DNA of 21,382 bases from an uncultured Eggerthellaceae bacterium. Lineage in GTDB: Bacteria > Actinomycetota > Coriobacteriia > Coriobacteriales > Eggerthellaceae. The position numbers and the translations under genes were made by a program. Shown piece by piece: positions 1-7,631 of the stretch (position 1 is the first letter of the stretch; each line of letters starts with the position of its first letter). The stretch spans positions 1 to 21,382 of the forward strand of contig CAJTXX010000039.1 in the NCBI GenBank assembly GCA_910584145.1, read 5' to 3'. The notes beneath the pieces were generated by a model. It did no database searches. It worked only from the letters and a program-made list of their open reading frames with translations, and was not told the DNA's origin.

Positions 1-361
1 TTTCCGGTGCCAGAGACACGATCTTCATGTACTTCTTGTCGCGCAGCTCGCGGGCCACGGGCCCGAAGATGCGCGTACCGCGCGGCGTGCCGTCGTTGTT
101 GATGAGCACGCACGCGTTCTGGTCGAACTTGATATAGCTGCCATCGGCGCGGCGGACTTCCTTCTTCACGCGCACGATGACGCAGCGCACAACCTCGCCC
201 TTCTTGACGTTGCCATTCGGCTGCGCTTCCTTCACGGAGCACACGATGACATCGCCCAGGCCGGCGTAACGGCGCTTGCTGCCGCCCAGTACCTTGATGC
301 ACTGGACCCTGCGCGCGCCGGAATTGTCGGCCACGTTGAGCATGGATTGCATCTGGATCAT
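1..361 (-). CDS. rplN: 50S ribosomal protein L14 (3' end cut by window edge)
   Basis: L14 is a large-subunit protein at the subunit interface that contacts 16S rRNA (bridge B8). The frame starts at ATG 361, preceded by an AGAAGGAGG ribosome binding site, and runs 120 codons to the edge. It begins MIQMQSMLNVADNSGAR, the typical L14 start, and the last readable residues are SLAPE. The family normally ends about two residues later, so only the final residues and the stop are missing. It is the most distal ribosomal gene visible in this minus-strand operon, 37 bases after rpsQ, and the cluster (normally rplX, rplE and so on) presumably continues outside the window. Confidence 0.97.
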   Translation of the reverse strand, partial: MIQMQSMLNVADNSGARRVQCIKVLGGSKRRYAGLGDVIVCSVKEAQPNGNVKKGEVVRCVIVRVKKEVRRADGSYIKFDQNACVLINNDGTPRGTRIFGPVARELRDKKYMKIVSLAPE

Positions 362-398
362 GCTTTTCCTCCTTCTAATAGCGAAGCGTTGCCGCGCG

Positions 399-659
399 CT
401 ATTTGGCCTTCTCGACGATCTTCGACAGGCGCCAGCGCTTCATCTTGGAAAGCGGGCGTGTCTCCATTATCTGCACGGTGTCGCCATTGCCGGCTTCGTT
501 GTTCTCGTCGTGGGCGTGGTACTTCTTCGTGGTGGTGATCATCTTGCCGTAGATGGGATGGGGCTTGCGCTCCTCCACCACGACCACGATGGTCTTGTCG
601 TTCGCATCGCTGACGACGACGCCCTGGCGAACCTTACGCTGATTCCTTGTTTCTGACAT
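399..659 (-). CDS. rpsQ: 30S ribosomal protein S17
   Basis: S17 is a primary 16S rRNA-binding protein of the small subunit with an OB fold. The 86-residue product has the family hallmarks: GVVVSDANDKTIVV near the N terminus (residues 13-26), then HPIYGK and TKKYHAHDE (about residues 34-52), and a basic C-terminal part containing RPLSKMKRWRL. Length is typical. The ATG at 659 follows an AAGGAGT site. The gene sits between rpmC (12-base gap) and rplN in the standard order. Confidence 0.98.
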   Translation of the reverse strand: MSETRNQRKVRQGVVVSDANDKTIVVVVEERKPHPIYGKMITTTKKYHAHDENNEAGNGDTVQIMETRPLSKMKRWRLSKIVEKAK

Positions 660-671
660 CTTCTGACTCCT

Positions 672-866
672 TTACGCGCTAAGCTCGCGGGCACGCTGCT
701 CGGTGAGGATGCGCGCGATGTCCTTCTTGACCTGCTGAACACGGGCTGTGTTATCCAGCTGGCTGGTGGCCATCTGGAAGCGCAGGTTGAAGAGCTCTGC
801 GCGGGCGTCTTTGAGCTTCTCGGTCAAGTCTTCTGCAGAAAGCTCGCGGATCTCTGATGCTTTCAT
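672..866 (-). CDS. rpmC: 50S ribosomal protein L29
   Basis: L29 is a small helical protein at the exit of the peptide tunnel and part of the docking site for trigger factor and SRP. The 64-residue product begins MKASEIRELSAEDL and contains the ELFNLRFQMATSQLDN segment (residues 25-40) typical of the family. Its ATG directly abuts the rplP stop codon, and its AGGAGG ribosome binding site lies inside the end of rplP, which implies translational coupling. Confidence 0.98.
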   Translation of the reverse strand: MKASEIRELSAEDLTEKLKDARAELFNLRFQMATSQLDNTARVQQVKKDIARILTEQRARELSA

Positions 867-1292
867 TTAGTCCTCCTGCTTCTGGCTCTCGCGAGTGACG
901 ATCTTGCACTTGATGGGCAGCTTCATGATCGCTAGGCGAAGCGCCTCGCGCGCCGTCTCGTCGTCAACTCCAGCTATCTCGAACATGATGCGGCCGGGCT
1001 TCACCACAGCCACCCATGCCTCGGGTGCGCCCTTGCCCTTACCCATGCGGGTCTCGGCCGGCTTCTTGGAGATGGGCTTGTCAGGGAAGATGCTGATCCA
1101 CACCTTGCCGCCGCGCTTCATGTGGCGCGTCATGGCAACACGGGCAGCCTCTATCTGGCGGTTGGTGATCCAGTGGCGCTCCAGTGCCTGGATGCCGTAC
1201 TCACCGTGATTCAGACGGGTACCGCCCTTGGCGTTGCCCTTCATGGAACCGCGCTGCACCTTGCGGTGCTTGACACGTTTAGGCATTAGCAT
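867..1292 (-). CDS. rplP: 50S ribosomal protein L16
   Basis: L16 binds 23S rRNA near the A site and helps position tRNA. The 141-residue product begins MLMPKRVKHRKVQRG and carries the conserved blocks RLNHGEYGIQALE (about 26-38) and GRIMFEIAGV (about 100-109). Two in-frame ATGs (1292 and 1286) are possible. The first is chosen because the AAGGAGG site, embedded in the last codons of rpsC, lies 10 bases upstream of it. The gene abuts rpsC upstream and rpmC downstream with no spacer. Confidence 0.98.
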   Translation of the reverse strand: MLMPKRVKHRKVQRGSMKGNAKGGTRLNHGEYGIQALERHWITNRQIEAARVAMTRHMKRGGKVWISIFPDKPISKKPAETRMGKGKGAPEAWVAVVKPGRIMFEIAGVDDETAREALRLAIMKLPIKCKIVTRESQKQED

Positions 1293-2015
1293 TTATCTGC
1301 GACCTCCTTCGTTGCGCCCGCCGCGGTCGCCGCGACGCCCGCGCTGCGGACGGCTGGAACCCTCGAGCGCGGGCTCGGGGGCCTTCTGGCCGGGCAGCAC
1401 GTCGCCGTGGTACACCCACACCTGAACGCCGATGGCGCCCATCTGGGTCCTCGCGGTGGCGAAGCCGTAGTCTATCTTGGCGCGCAGCGTCTGCAGCGGC
1501 ACGCGACCCTCGCGGTACCACTCGCGGCGGCTCATCTCCGCGCCGCCGAGGCGGCCGGAGCACTGGATGCGGATGCCCTTGGCACCGGACTTGCGAGCGC
1601 TCTGAACAGCCTTGCGCATGGCGCGGCGGAAAGCCACGCGGCCTTCCAGCTGCTCGGCGACGCTCTGAGCGATGAGCTCAGCGTCCAGCTCGGGGCGGCG
1701 GATCTCCACCACGTTGATGGCGACGCTGCCGTTGGCCACCTTCTCCAGCTTCTTGCTGAGGGCGTCGATCTCGGCGCCCTTCTTGCCGATGACGATGCCG
1801 GGGCGAGCCGTGGTGATGGTGACGGTTATCTTGTCGCCTGCGCGCTCGATCTCCGTCTTGGACACAGCGGCGCGGGCCAGCTGCTTATCCAGGAACTTGC
1901 GGATGGCAAGATCGTTCTCCAGGGTCTCCTTGTAGTTCTTGTCGGCATACCAGCGGCTGCGCCAGTCTTCGGTGATGCCCAGGCGGAACCCGGTAGGGCT
2001 TACTTTCTGACCCAT
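1293..2015 (-). CDS. rpsC: 30S ribosomal protein S3
   Basis: S3 lines the mRNA entry tunnel of the small subunit and has mRNA-unwinding activity. The 240-residue product starts MGQKVSPTGFRLGI, has a KH domain with the GxxG loop in VIGKKGAEID (about residues 75-84), and a C-terminal domain with SGRLGGAEMSRREW (about 154-167). The last ~25 residues are an Arg/Gly-rich tail. The ATG at 2015 follows a GAGGAGG site that overlaps the last codons of rplV; the gap to the rplV stop is 3 bases. Confidence 0.98.
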   Translation of the reverse strand: MGQKVSPTGFRLGITEDWRSRWYADKNYKETLENDLAIRKFLDKQLARAAVSKTEIERAGDKITVTITTARPGIVIGKKGAEIDALSKKLEKVANGSVAINVVEIRRPELDAELIAQSVAEQLEGRVAFRRAMRKAVQSARKSGAKGIRIQCSGRLGGAEMSRREWYREGRVPLQTLRAKIDYGFATARTQMGAIGVQVWVYHGDVLPGQKAPEPALEGSSRPQRGRRGDRGGRNEGGRR

Positions 2016-2018
2016 GCT

Positions 2019-2360
2019 TTACGCCTCCTCTCGCGGTGCGACGATGATCGTGATGTGGCTGGTGCGCTTGTTGATGCGGCTCGCGCTGCCCTTGGCGCGC
2101 GGGCGGATGCGCTTCAGCGTCGGGCCCTCGTCCACGAATGCCGTCTTCACGACCAGGTTGTCGGTGCGAAGGTGGTTGTTGTGCTCTGCGTTCGCCACGG
2201 CAGAGTTCAGGGTCTTCAGCACGGTCTCAGCGATAGCGCGCTCGCTGAACGCCAGTATCTCACGGGCGCTCTCGACGCCCTTGCCGCGGATGAGGTCCAC
2301 GACGACGCGGGCCTTGCGAGGCGACACGCGGATGTACTTGGAAACTGCCTTAACTTCCAT
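2019..2360 (-). CDS. rplV: 50S ribosomal protein L22
   Basis: L22 lines the peptide exit tunnel with a long beta hairpin. The 113-residue product has YIRVSPRKARVVVDLIRGK (residues 9-27), the central AVANAEHNNH segment, and the conserved C-terminal hairpin GPTLKRIRPRAKGSASRI (about 79-96). Length is normal. The ATG at 2360 is preceded by AGGAGG, whose first bases belong to the TAG stop of rpsS, so the two genes are tightly coupled. Confidence 0.98.
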   Translation of the reverse strand: MEVKAVSKYIRVSPRKARVVVDLIRGKGVESAREILAFSERAIAETVLKTLNSAVANAEHNNHLRTDNLVVKTAFVDEGPTLKRIRPRAKGSASRINKRTSHITIIVAPREEA

Positions 2361-2372
2361 GATGCGCGCCTC

Positions 2373-2645
2373 CTATCGCTTTCCCTTGTCGGCAGAGTGC
2401 CCGCGGAAGGTGCGGGTGGGCGAGAATTCGCCCAGCTTGTGGCCGACCATGCTCTCAGTTACATATACCGGAACGTGCTTGCGGCCATCGTAGACGGCTA
2501 TGGTGTGGCCCACCATTTCCGGGAAGATAGTGCTCGCGCGGCTCCATGTCTTGATGACGTTCTTCTCGCCTGCCTCGTTCATCGCCTGGATCCGACCGAG
2601 AAGGCGCGGCTCAACGAATGGGCCTTTTTTCAGACTTCTGCTCAA
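2373..2645 (-). CDS. rpsS: 30S ribosomal protein S19 (TTG start)
   Basis: S19 sits in the head of the small subunit with S13 and contacts the large subunit. The 90-residue product has the family blocks SRSLKKGPFVEPRLL at the N terminus, KTWSRASTIFPEMVGHT (about residues 33-49) and HKLGEFSPTRTFRGH (about 69-83). The start codon is TTG at 2645, preceded by GAGGAG at normal spacing. No in-frame ATG exists before the conserved SRSLKKG block, so TTG is the only sensible start. Such a start in an abundant ribosomal protein may lower its initiation rate. Confidence 0.96.
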   Translation of the reverse strand: MSRSLKKGPFVEPRLLGRIQAMNEAGEKNVIKTWSRASTIFPEMVGHTIAVYDGRKHVPVYVTESMVGHKLGEFSPTRTFRGHSADKGKR

Positions 2646-2664
2646 CTTTTACTCCTCTTGCCGG

Positions 2665-3495
<831 letters not shown>

Positions 3496-3660
3496 GTTGT
3501 TCCCTTCTTCTGTGAAGCTGCTGTTCGCGCGCCTCTCCGCACACCAGCGGCTTCTTCCTACCTACGATGCAAGGCCATCGCCATCGTGCGGAGTAGAGGC
3601 TCTGCACGGCGACCCGGTCTTACAACGCGTCCGGGTGTGTCCATAGACAGCCAGACGCAA
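3496..3660 (-). promoter_or_regulatory. Structured 5' leader of the rplB operon
   Basis: From the predicted transcription start near 3660 to the rplB start there are about 165 untranslated bases. They contain a long-range stem: 3531-3542 pairs with 3586-3598 (TCCGCAC/GTGCGGA, then GCCTC/GAGGC across a 3-base bulge), enclosing a 43-base loop that can itself fold. The stem is seen in the sequence. A role as a ribosomal-protein binding site for autoregulation is inference, based on the general habit of ribosomal operons having such leaders. Confidence 0.5.
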
Positions 3661-3666
3661 ACGAAG

Positions 3667-3672
3667 ATTTTA
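3667..3672 (-). promoter_or_regulatory. Candidate -10 element of the rplB promoter
   Basis: Read on the minus strand this is TAAAAT preceded by TGC, giving an extended -10 (TGnTAAAAT). No good -35 hexamer is visible at 16-18 bases, which is common for extended -10 promoters. It stands in an AT-richer pocket between GC-rich segments, about 170 bases upstream of rplB, and supports independent transcription of the operon from rplB. Confidence 0.5.
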
Positions 3673-3892
3673 GCACAGGAATACCCCGAGTACGAGAAAA
3701 ATTTCCAGCGTGCAGGCGGTGCGGGTTGCGAAGGATGCCTAGGAACGCACCGCACCGAGGTGAAGAGCTGATGGCGCGGGCTACGAGCTGCCGGATGTTC
3801 CGCACGGGATGGCTGTTGCGGGCTGGGGCGGTTTTGGGTGGTTCGACCTGTGGGTTTTTGGCAGCTTAGCTCTGCGGCTCGTGGGTGCCGGA

Positions 3893-3908
3893 TGTTTCGC
3901 GTGAAACA
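3893..3908. other. parS: parS centromere-like site 1 (one mismatch from palindrome)
   Basis: TGTTTCGCGTGAAACA differs at one base from the widely conserved bacterial parS palindrome TGTTTCACGTGAAACA, the binding site of the chromosome-partition protein ParB. The central CG is kept and the half-sites GTTTC/GAAAC are intact. It lies in non-coding DNA between rplB and ygiQ with two further copies within 160 bases. The parB gene itself is not in the window. Confidence 0.85.
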
Positions 3909-3991
3909 GCGGCTGCGAATTGGTGCGGCCTTGGTTTATTCGACCTGTGGGGTTTTGGCAACTTAGTGCTGCGACCCTTGGGTGTCAAGAA

Positions 3992-4007
3992 TGTTTCACG
4001 TGAAACG
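3992..4007. other. parS: parS centromere-like site 2
   Basis: TGTTTCACGTGAAACG matches the canonical 16-base parS at 15 of 16 positions; only the last base differs. It starts 99 bases after site 1 in the same tandem unit context. Its flanks are shared, in inverted orientation, with site 3: 26 bases at 3986-4011 recur as the reverse complement at 4047-4072. Confidence 0.9.
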
Positions 4008-4050
4008 ATTCAGAGTTGGTTGGGGCTCAACCGTGCTGTGCTTCCGGAAT

Positions 4051-4066
4051 CGTTTCACGTGAAACA
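4051..4066. other. parS: parS centromere-like site 3
   Basis: CGTTTCACGTGAAACA matches canonical parS at 15 of 16 positions; only the first base differs, the mirror image of site 2. It lies 59 bases after site 2 and 76 bases before the end of ygiQ. Three clustered sites of this quality in one intergenic space are what is expected of a ParB loading centre near the replication origin. Confidence 0.9.
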
Positions 4067-4141
4067 TTCTTGCCGGTTGGGACGTTTTCAGCGCCCAGCG
4101 ATGCGTGTGCACCGTTGCCGCCCGCGCAGCGGCGGGGTTGG

Positions 4142-6007
4142 CTAGCGGTGCTTCTTGCGCTTGGGGCGCGAAGGGCCGGGATTGCTCTTACTGGGGCGGA
4201 TGAGGCACTGCGGGGCGTTCCCGATGAGGTCTTCTCGGTGGGCTTTGCGGAGGGCCTCTTCTACGAGCGCGCGGTTCTTGGGGTTGCGGTACTGGATGAG
4301 GGCTCGCTGCATGGCCTTCTCGTGCGAGGTCTTCGGCACGTAGATGGGGCGCATGGTGCGCGGATCGACGCCGGTGTAGTACATGGCGGTGGACATCGAA
4401 CCGGGCGTGGGGTAGAAATCCTGCACCTGCTCGGGGTTGTAGCCCATGTCGCGGCAGAACTCGGCCAGCTCTATGGCCGCCTCGAGCGTGCTCCCCGGAT
4501 GCGACGACATCAGGTACGGCACCAGGTACTGCTCTTTGCCGGCGCGCTCGCATTCGCGCTCGAACGCACGCGCGAATGCCTCGTATACCTCGTGGCTCGG
4601 CTTGCCCATGCACTCGAGCACCTGCTCCGACACATGCTCGGGCGCCACTCTCAGCTGACCGCTCACGTGGTGGCGCACCAGCTCGCGCAGGAAGGCGGGG
4701 TCGTCATCGAGCATCACATAGTCGAAGCGGATGCCAGAGCGCACGAACACCTTCTTCACCCCGGGCAGCTCGCGCAGGCGGCGCAGCAGCTCCACGTAGT
4801 CGCTGTGATCGACCTCGAGGTTCTTGCATGGCTTAGGCGACAGGCAGCGTTTGCGGGTGCACGCGCCATCGCGCAGCTGCTTGGCGCAAGCCGGGCGCCG
4901 GAAGTCGGCCGTGGGGCCACCCACATCGTGGATATACCCCTTGAAGGCGGGGTCGGCCGTCAGCAAGCGCGCCTCATCGAGCAGCGACTCATGGCTGCGC
5001 GACGACACCACGCGGCCCTGATGGAACGTCAGCGCGCAGAAGGCGCATTCGCCGAAGCAGCCGCGGCTGCTCGTCAGCGAGAAGCGCACCTCGGCGAGCG
5101 CCGGCACACCGCCCGCCGCATCGTAGCTCGGATGCCACGCACGCGCGAACGGCAGCCGGTACACCATATCCATCTCGTCGGTCGTCAGCGGCTCGGCGGG
5201 CGGGTTCTGCACCACGAACAGCGTATCGGAATACGGCTCTACCAGGCATTTCCCCGTTATGGCGTCGGAGTTCTCGTACTGCATGGCGAAGCTGCGCGCG
5301 AAGGCCAGCTTGTCGGAGCGCACCTCATCCCACGAGGGCAGCAGCTCGAAGTCGTAGACATGCTCAAGGCTCTTCGTGCGGTACACCGTGCCGGGGATGA
5401 ACGTCAGATCGCTCACGGAGAGCCCCGCGTCCAGCGCCTCGGCGATGGCCACGATCGAATGCTCCCCCATGCCATACGACACCAGATCGGCGCCGGAATC
5501 GAGCAGGATGGAGCGCTTCAGCTTATCCGACCAGTAGTCGTAGTGCGCAAGGCGCCGCAACGACGCCTCTATGCCGCCGAGGATGATGGGCGCCTTCTTG
5601 AACGTGCGGCGGATAAGGTTGGCGTAGACCACCGCTGCGTGGTCAGGGCGCCGCCCGGTCTGCCCGCCGGGCGTGTAGGCGTCAGACGAGCGGCGACGGC
5701 GCGCCACCGTGTAGTGGTTCACCATCGAATCCATATTGCCCGCCGACACCAAGAAGCCCAGGCGCGGCTCGCCGAACTCCGCCACCGAAGCAGGGTCGTT
5801 CCAATCGGGCTGCGCCACGATGCCCACCCGGAAGCCCTTCGCCTCCAACAAGCGCGTGATGATGGCCATCCCGAACGAAGGGTGGTCGACGTAGGCATCC
5901 CCGCTCACGTAGACGAAATCGACCTGATCCCACCTCCGCTCCCGCGCCTCGGCGGCGCTGAGCGGCAGGAAGGCCGTTGTGGCAGGTATGGGCTCGCGCT
6001 CCATCAT
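4142..6007 (-). CDS. ygiQ: YgiQ family radical SAM protein
   Basis: The 621-residue protein is full length for the YgiQ/UPF0313 family, whose biochemical role is not settled. The N-terminal third is the family-specific domain (for example VSGDAYVDHPSFG at 35-47 and LGGIEASLRRLAHYDYWS at 143-160). The radical SAM motif CFGECAFC supplies the three Cys ligands of the 4Fe-4S cluster at 317, 321 and 324, followed by a barrel to about residue 560 with HVSGQLRVAPEH. The C terminus is basic and probably disordered. ATG 6007 is used; the following codon is also ATG and no strong ribosome binding site is seen. It follows the trigger-factor-like gene by 36 bases and is probably cotranscribed. Confidence 0.95.
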   Translation of the reverse strand: MMEREPIPATTAFLPLSAAEARERRWDQVDFVYVSGDAYVDHPSFGMAIITRLLEAKGFRVGIVAQPDWNDPASVAEFGEPRLGFLVSAGNMDSMVNHYTVARRRRSSDAYTPGGQTGRRPDHAAVVYANLIRRTFKKAPIILGGIEASLRRLAHYDYWSDKLKRSILLDSGADLVSYGMGEHSIVAIAEALDAGLSVSDLTFIPGTVYRTKSLEHVYDFELLPSWDEVRSDKLAFARSFAMQYENSDAITGKCLVEPYSDTLFVVQNPPAEPLTTDEMDMVYRLPFARAWHPSYDAAGGVPALAEVRFSLTSSRGCFGECAFCALTFHQGRVVSSRSHESLLDEARLLTADPAFKGYIHDVGGPTADFRRPACAKQLRDGACTRKRCLSPKPCKNLEVDHSDYVELLRRLRELPGVKKVFVRSGIRFDYVMLDDDPAFLRELVRHHVSGQLRVAPEHVSEQVLECMGKPSHEVYEAFARAFERECERAGKEQYLVPYLMSSHPGSTLEAAIELAEFCRDMGYNPEQVQDFYPTPGSMSTAMYYTGVDPRTMRPIYVPKTSHEKAMQRALIQYRNPKNRALVEEALRKAHREDLIGNAPQCLIRPSKSNPGPSRPKRKKHR

Positions 6008-6043
6008 CCCAACGGCCCCGACCTCGGAATCTGCATGGCGGCG

Positions 6044-7360
6044 CTACTCGGCCGCCGGCTCCATCTCCTCTATGGTGGCGTTCTCGACCAGCCACTTGTT
6101 CGCCTTCAAGCGCTCGGCGCTCTCGCGCAGGGCGAAACCGCGCCCGGCTTGCTCCATCTGCTCGCGGAATGCCTTCGGGTTCATCTGCGGGTTCATGGCG
6201 GCGCACGTCTCCATGATGTCCTCGTCGGTGAGCGTGAGCTTCGCATGGCGGAACACGGCATCCAGCGCGAAGCCGGTCACCAGCAGCTGGCGTATCTGGA
6301 GCATCATCATCATGCCGAACTGCTGCTCGCCGCCATTCTCCTCCACGAACTCTTCCCAGTTCTTGCCCTGCTGTTGGAGCTGCGCGCGATACTGCGCGAG
6401 CAGGCTCTCGCGCATGGCCTCGTACGCTTCGTCGGCGATCTTACCCTCGAAGCGCTTCGCCACCTCGTCGGCGGCGAGCTGGCGCACATAGGCGTCGTAC
6501 TGCTCGCGGCCGCGCATGTCCATCTGACGCGCGATGTCGCGGCGCAGCTCCGCCACGCCCTTGTAGAGCGGCATGTTCTTCTGCACCCAAGCGTCGTCTA
6601 TCTCCGGCACTTCTTCCTTCTGGAATTCCAGCACCGTCACCTCGGCGTCCACCTTCTGCGTGATGGGGTTGAAGTCCTCGTCGAAATCGGGGCCGTCGAA
6701 GGTGAACTCCTTCGTCTCGCCCGCCTTCATGCCCATGATCTCTTTCTCGAAACCCTCGGGCATGTAGCCCTTTCCGGCCGTGTACGTGCGCCCGTCGGTG
6801 GAGAGCTGCTTCAGCTCCTTGCCGTTCTCGGTGGCCTTCATGGCTATCTTGATGTGATCGCCTTCCTGCACCGTGCGGTCGGCGCCGCCCGAGGTGTCGG
6901 CCACGTACGCCTTGTAGCGCTCGGCCATCTGCTCGAGCTCGGCGTCGATGGCGGCCTCGTCTATCTGGAACTTCGGCACCTTCAGGCTGACGGGCTCATA
7001 CGACGACAGCTCGTAGGCCGGCTTCGGCTCCACCAAAAGCTCGAAGCGGAATTCCTGGCCGCGGCGCAGCGGGGTCTTGGCATCGGGCTTCGGCGGATAC
7101 AGCGGCACCAGGTTCTTCGCGTCGAGCGCGAGCGGCACGAGCGCGTCCTGCGCACCAGCCTGCACGATGGAGTCGAGGTCCTTCACGCCCATCTGCTCCT
7201 CGACGAGCTGCGCCACAGACTTGTCGCGCTCGGGGCGCACGCCCATGCCCTGCGCGAAGGCCACCTGGGCTGCATCCAGCGCAGCCGTCACCTCAGCCGG
7301 TGTCGCGGTCGCCTGCAACAGCACCTTGCCGTCGGCTGCGTTCTTCTTGCTGACTTTCAT
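6044..7360 (-). CDS. tig: Trigger-factor-like peptidyl-prolyl isomerase chaperone
   Basis: The 438-residue protein has trigger-factor architecture: N-terminal domain (about 10-115), FKBP-type prolyl isomerase domain (about 160-247, with VQEGDHIKIAMKATENGKEL and GFEKEIMGMKAGE) and a helical C-terminal chaperone domain (about 250-435). The family docks on ribosomal protein L23 and folds nascent chains. The ribosome-docking signature GFRxGxxP is not recognisable; the corresponding region reads FAQGMGVRPERDK (35-47). It could therefore be a divergent trigger factor or a paralogue with altered ribosome binding. ATG 7360 is chosen because a GAGG site precedes it and the family-like sequence begins there; upstream in-frame codons are non-coding in character. 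A possible -10 (TACAAT) lies at 7399-7404. Confidence 0.88.
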   Translation of the reverse strand: MKVSKKNAADGKVLLQATATPAEVTAALDAAQVAFAQGMGVRPERDKSVAQLVEEQMGVKDLDSIVQAGAQDALVPLALDAKNLVPLYPPKPDAKTPLRRGQEFRFELLVEPKPAYELSSYEPVSLKVPKFQIDEAAIDAELEQMAERYKAYVADTSGGADRTVQEGDHIKIAMKATENGKELKQLSTDGRTYTAGKGYMPEGFEKEIMGMKAGETKEFTFDGPDFDEDFNPITQKVDAEVTVLEFQKEEVPEIDDAWVQKNMPLYKGVAELRRDIARQMDMRGREQYDAYVRQLAADEVAKRFEGKIADEAYEAMRESLLAQYRAQLQQQGKNWEEFVEENGGEQQFGMMMMLQIRQLLVTGFALDAVFRHAKLTLTDEDIMETCAAMNPQMNPKAFREQMEQAGRGFALRESAERLKANKWLVENATIEEMEPAAE

Positions 7361-7398
7361 ACGTACCTCATTCTCTGCGTCGGTTCTGCTTGGTAGGA

Positions 7399-7404
7399 AT
7401 TGTA
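7399..7404 (-). promoter_or_regulatory. Candidate extended -10 upstream of the trigger-factor-like gene
   Basis: On the minus strand TGATACAAT combines a TG extension with a -10 hexamer matching 5 of 6 consensus bases. The start codon is about 40 bases downstream. No convincing -35 is seen. Confidence 0.4.
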
Positions 7405-7603
7405 TCAGCAAGCAACGCGAGCACGCCCAGCGAACATCCCGAAGGAGCAAAGCGGACACCAGCGTCTCAAAATGAGAAGAGACGGCCGTCCTCGTCCGTC
7501 GAGCATCTCGGCGCGCGATGGTGCCGCATATCAGCTCCTTTGAGAGCAGGCGGGCATTTCGCAAGTGCCTTCTTCCCTTTCATGGGCACATGCGATATGA
7601 TAC

Positions 7604-7617
7604 GTTGTACGTACAAC
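7604..7617. promoter_or_regulatory. Palindromic operator candidate of the toxin-antitoxin operon
   Basis: GTTGTACGTACAAC is a perfect 14-base palindrome. It begins 2 bases after a possible -10 hexamer TATGAT (7596-7601) and ends 3 bases before the GGAGGT ribosome binding site of the antitoxin gene (7621-7626). That position would let a dimeric ribbon-helix-helix antitoxin block its own promoter, as is usual for type II systems. Binding by this antitoxin is inference. Confidence 0.6.
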
Positions 7618-7631
7618 ATCGGAGGTGGAAC

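Larger units (their letters stand above)
3790..4012. repeat. 97-99-base tandem repeats, each carrying a parS or parS-like site
   Basis: Three consecutive units can be aligned by eye. Each has a parS position (3796, 3893, 3992; spacing 97 and 99), and the first two are followed by a spacer with the shared string TTCGACCTGTGG (3842-3853 and 3939-3950), then TTTTGGCA/GCTTAG-like and TGCGRC-like segments. GCCGGATGTT precedes the site in the first two units. The first unit's site, TGTTCCGCACGGGATG (3796-3811), keeps about half of the parS bases and looks decayed. The array most likely arose by tandem duplication of one parS-bearing unit. Confidence 0.75.

Noticed and set aside
3496..3890. Search for a remnant of rplW (L23) or another ribosomal gene upstream of rplB
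   Set aside because: No frame shows L23-like sequence; the DNA looks non-coding, with a promoter and leader only.
3790..4072. Repeats between rplB and ygiQ considered as a CRISPR array or transcription-factor operators
   Set aside because: Only three or four copies, spacers are related to each other, and the palindrome is essentially canonical parS.
4016..7396. A 3.4-kb open frame on the plus strand opposite ygiQ and the trigger-factor-like gene
   Set aside because: It is antisense to two well-supported genes, is rich in His/Arg/Leu as expected from a GC-biased opposite strand, crosses a parS site and has no recognisable domain.
7361..7564. Extended N terminus for the trigger-factor-like protein
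   Set aside because: The extra 68 codons read across the promoter candidate and carry no family similarity; the start at 7360 has a ribosome binding site.
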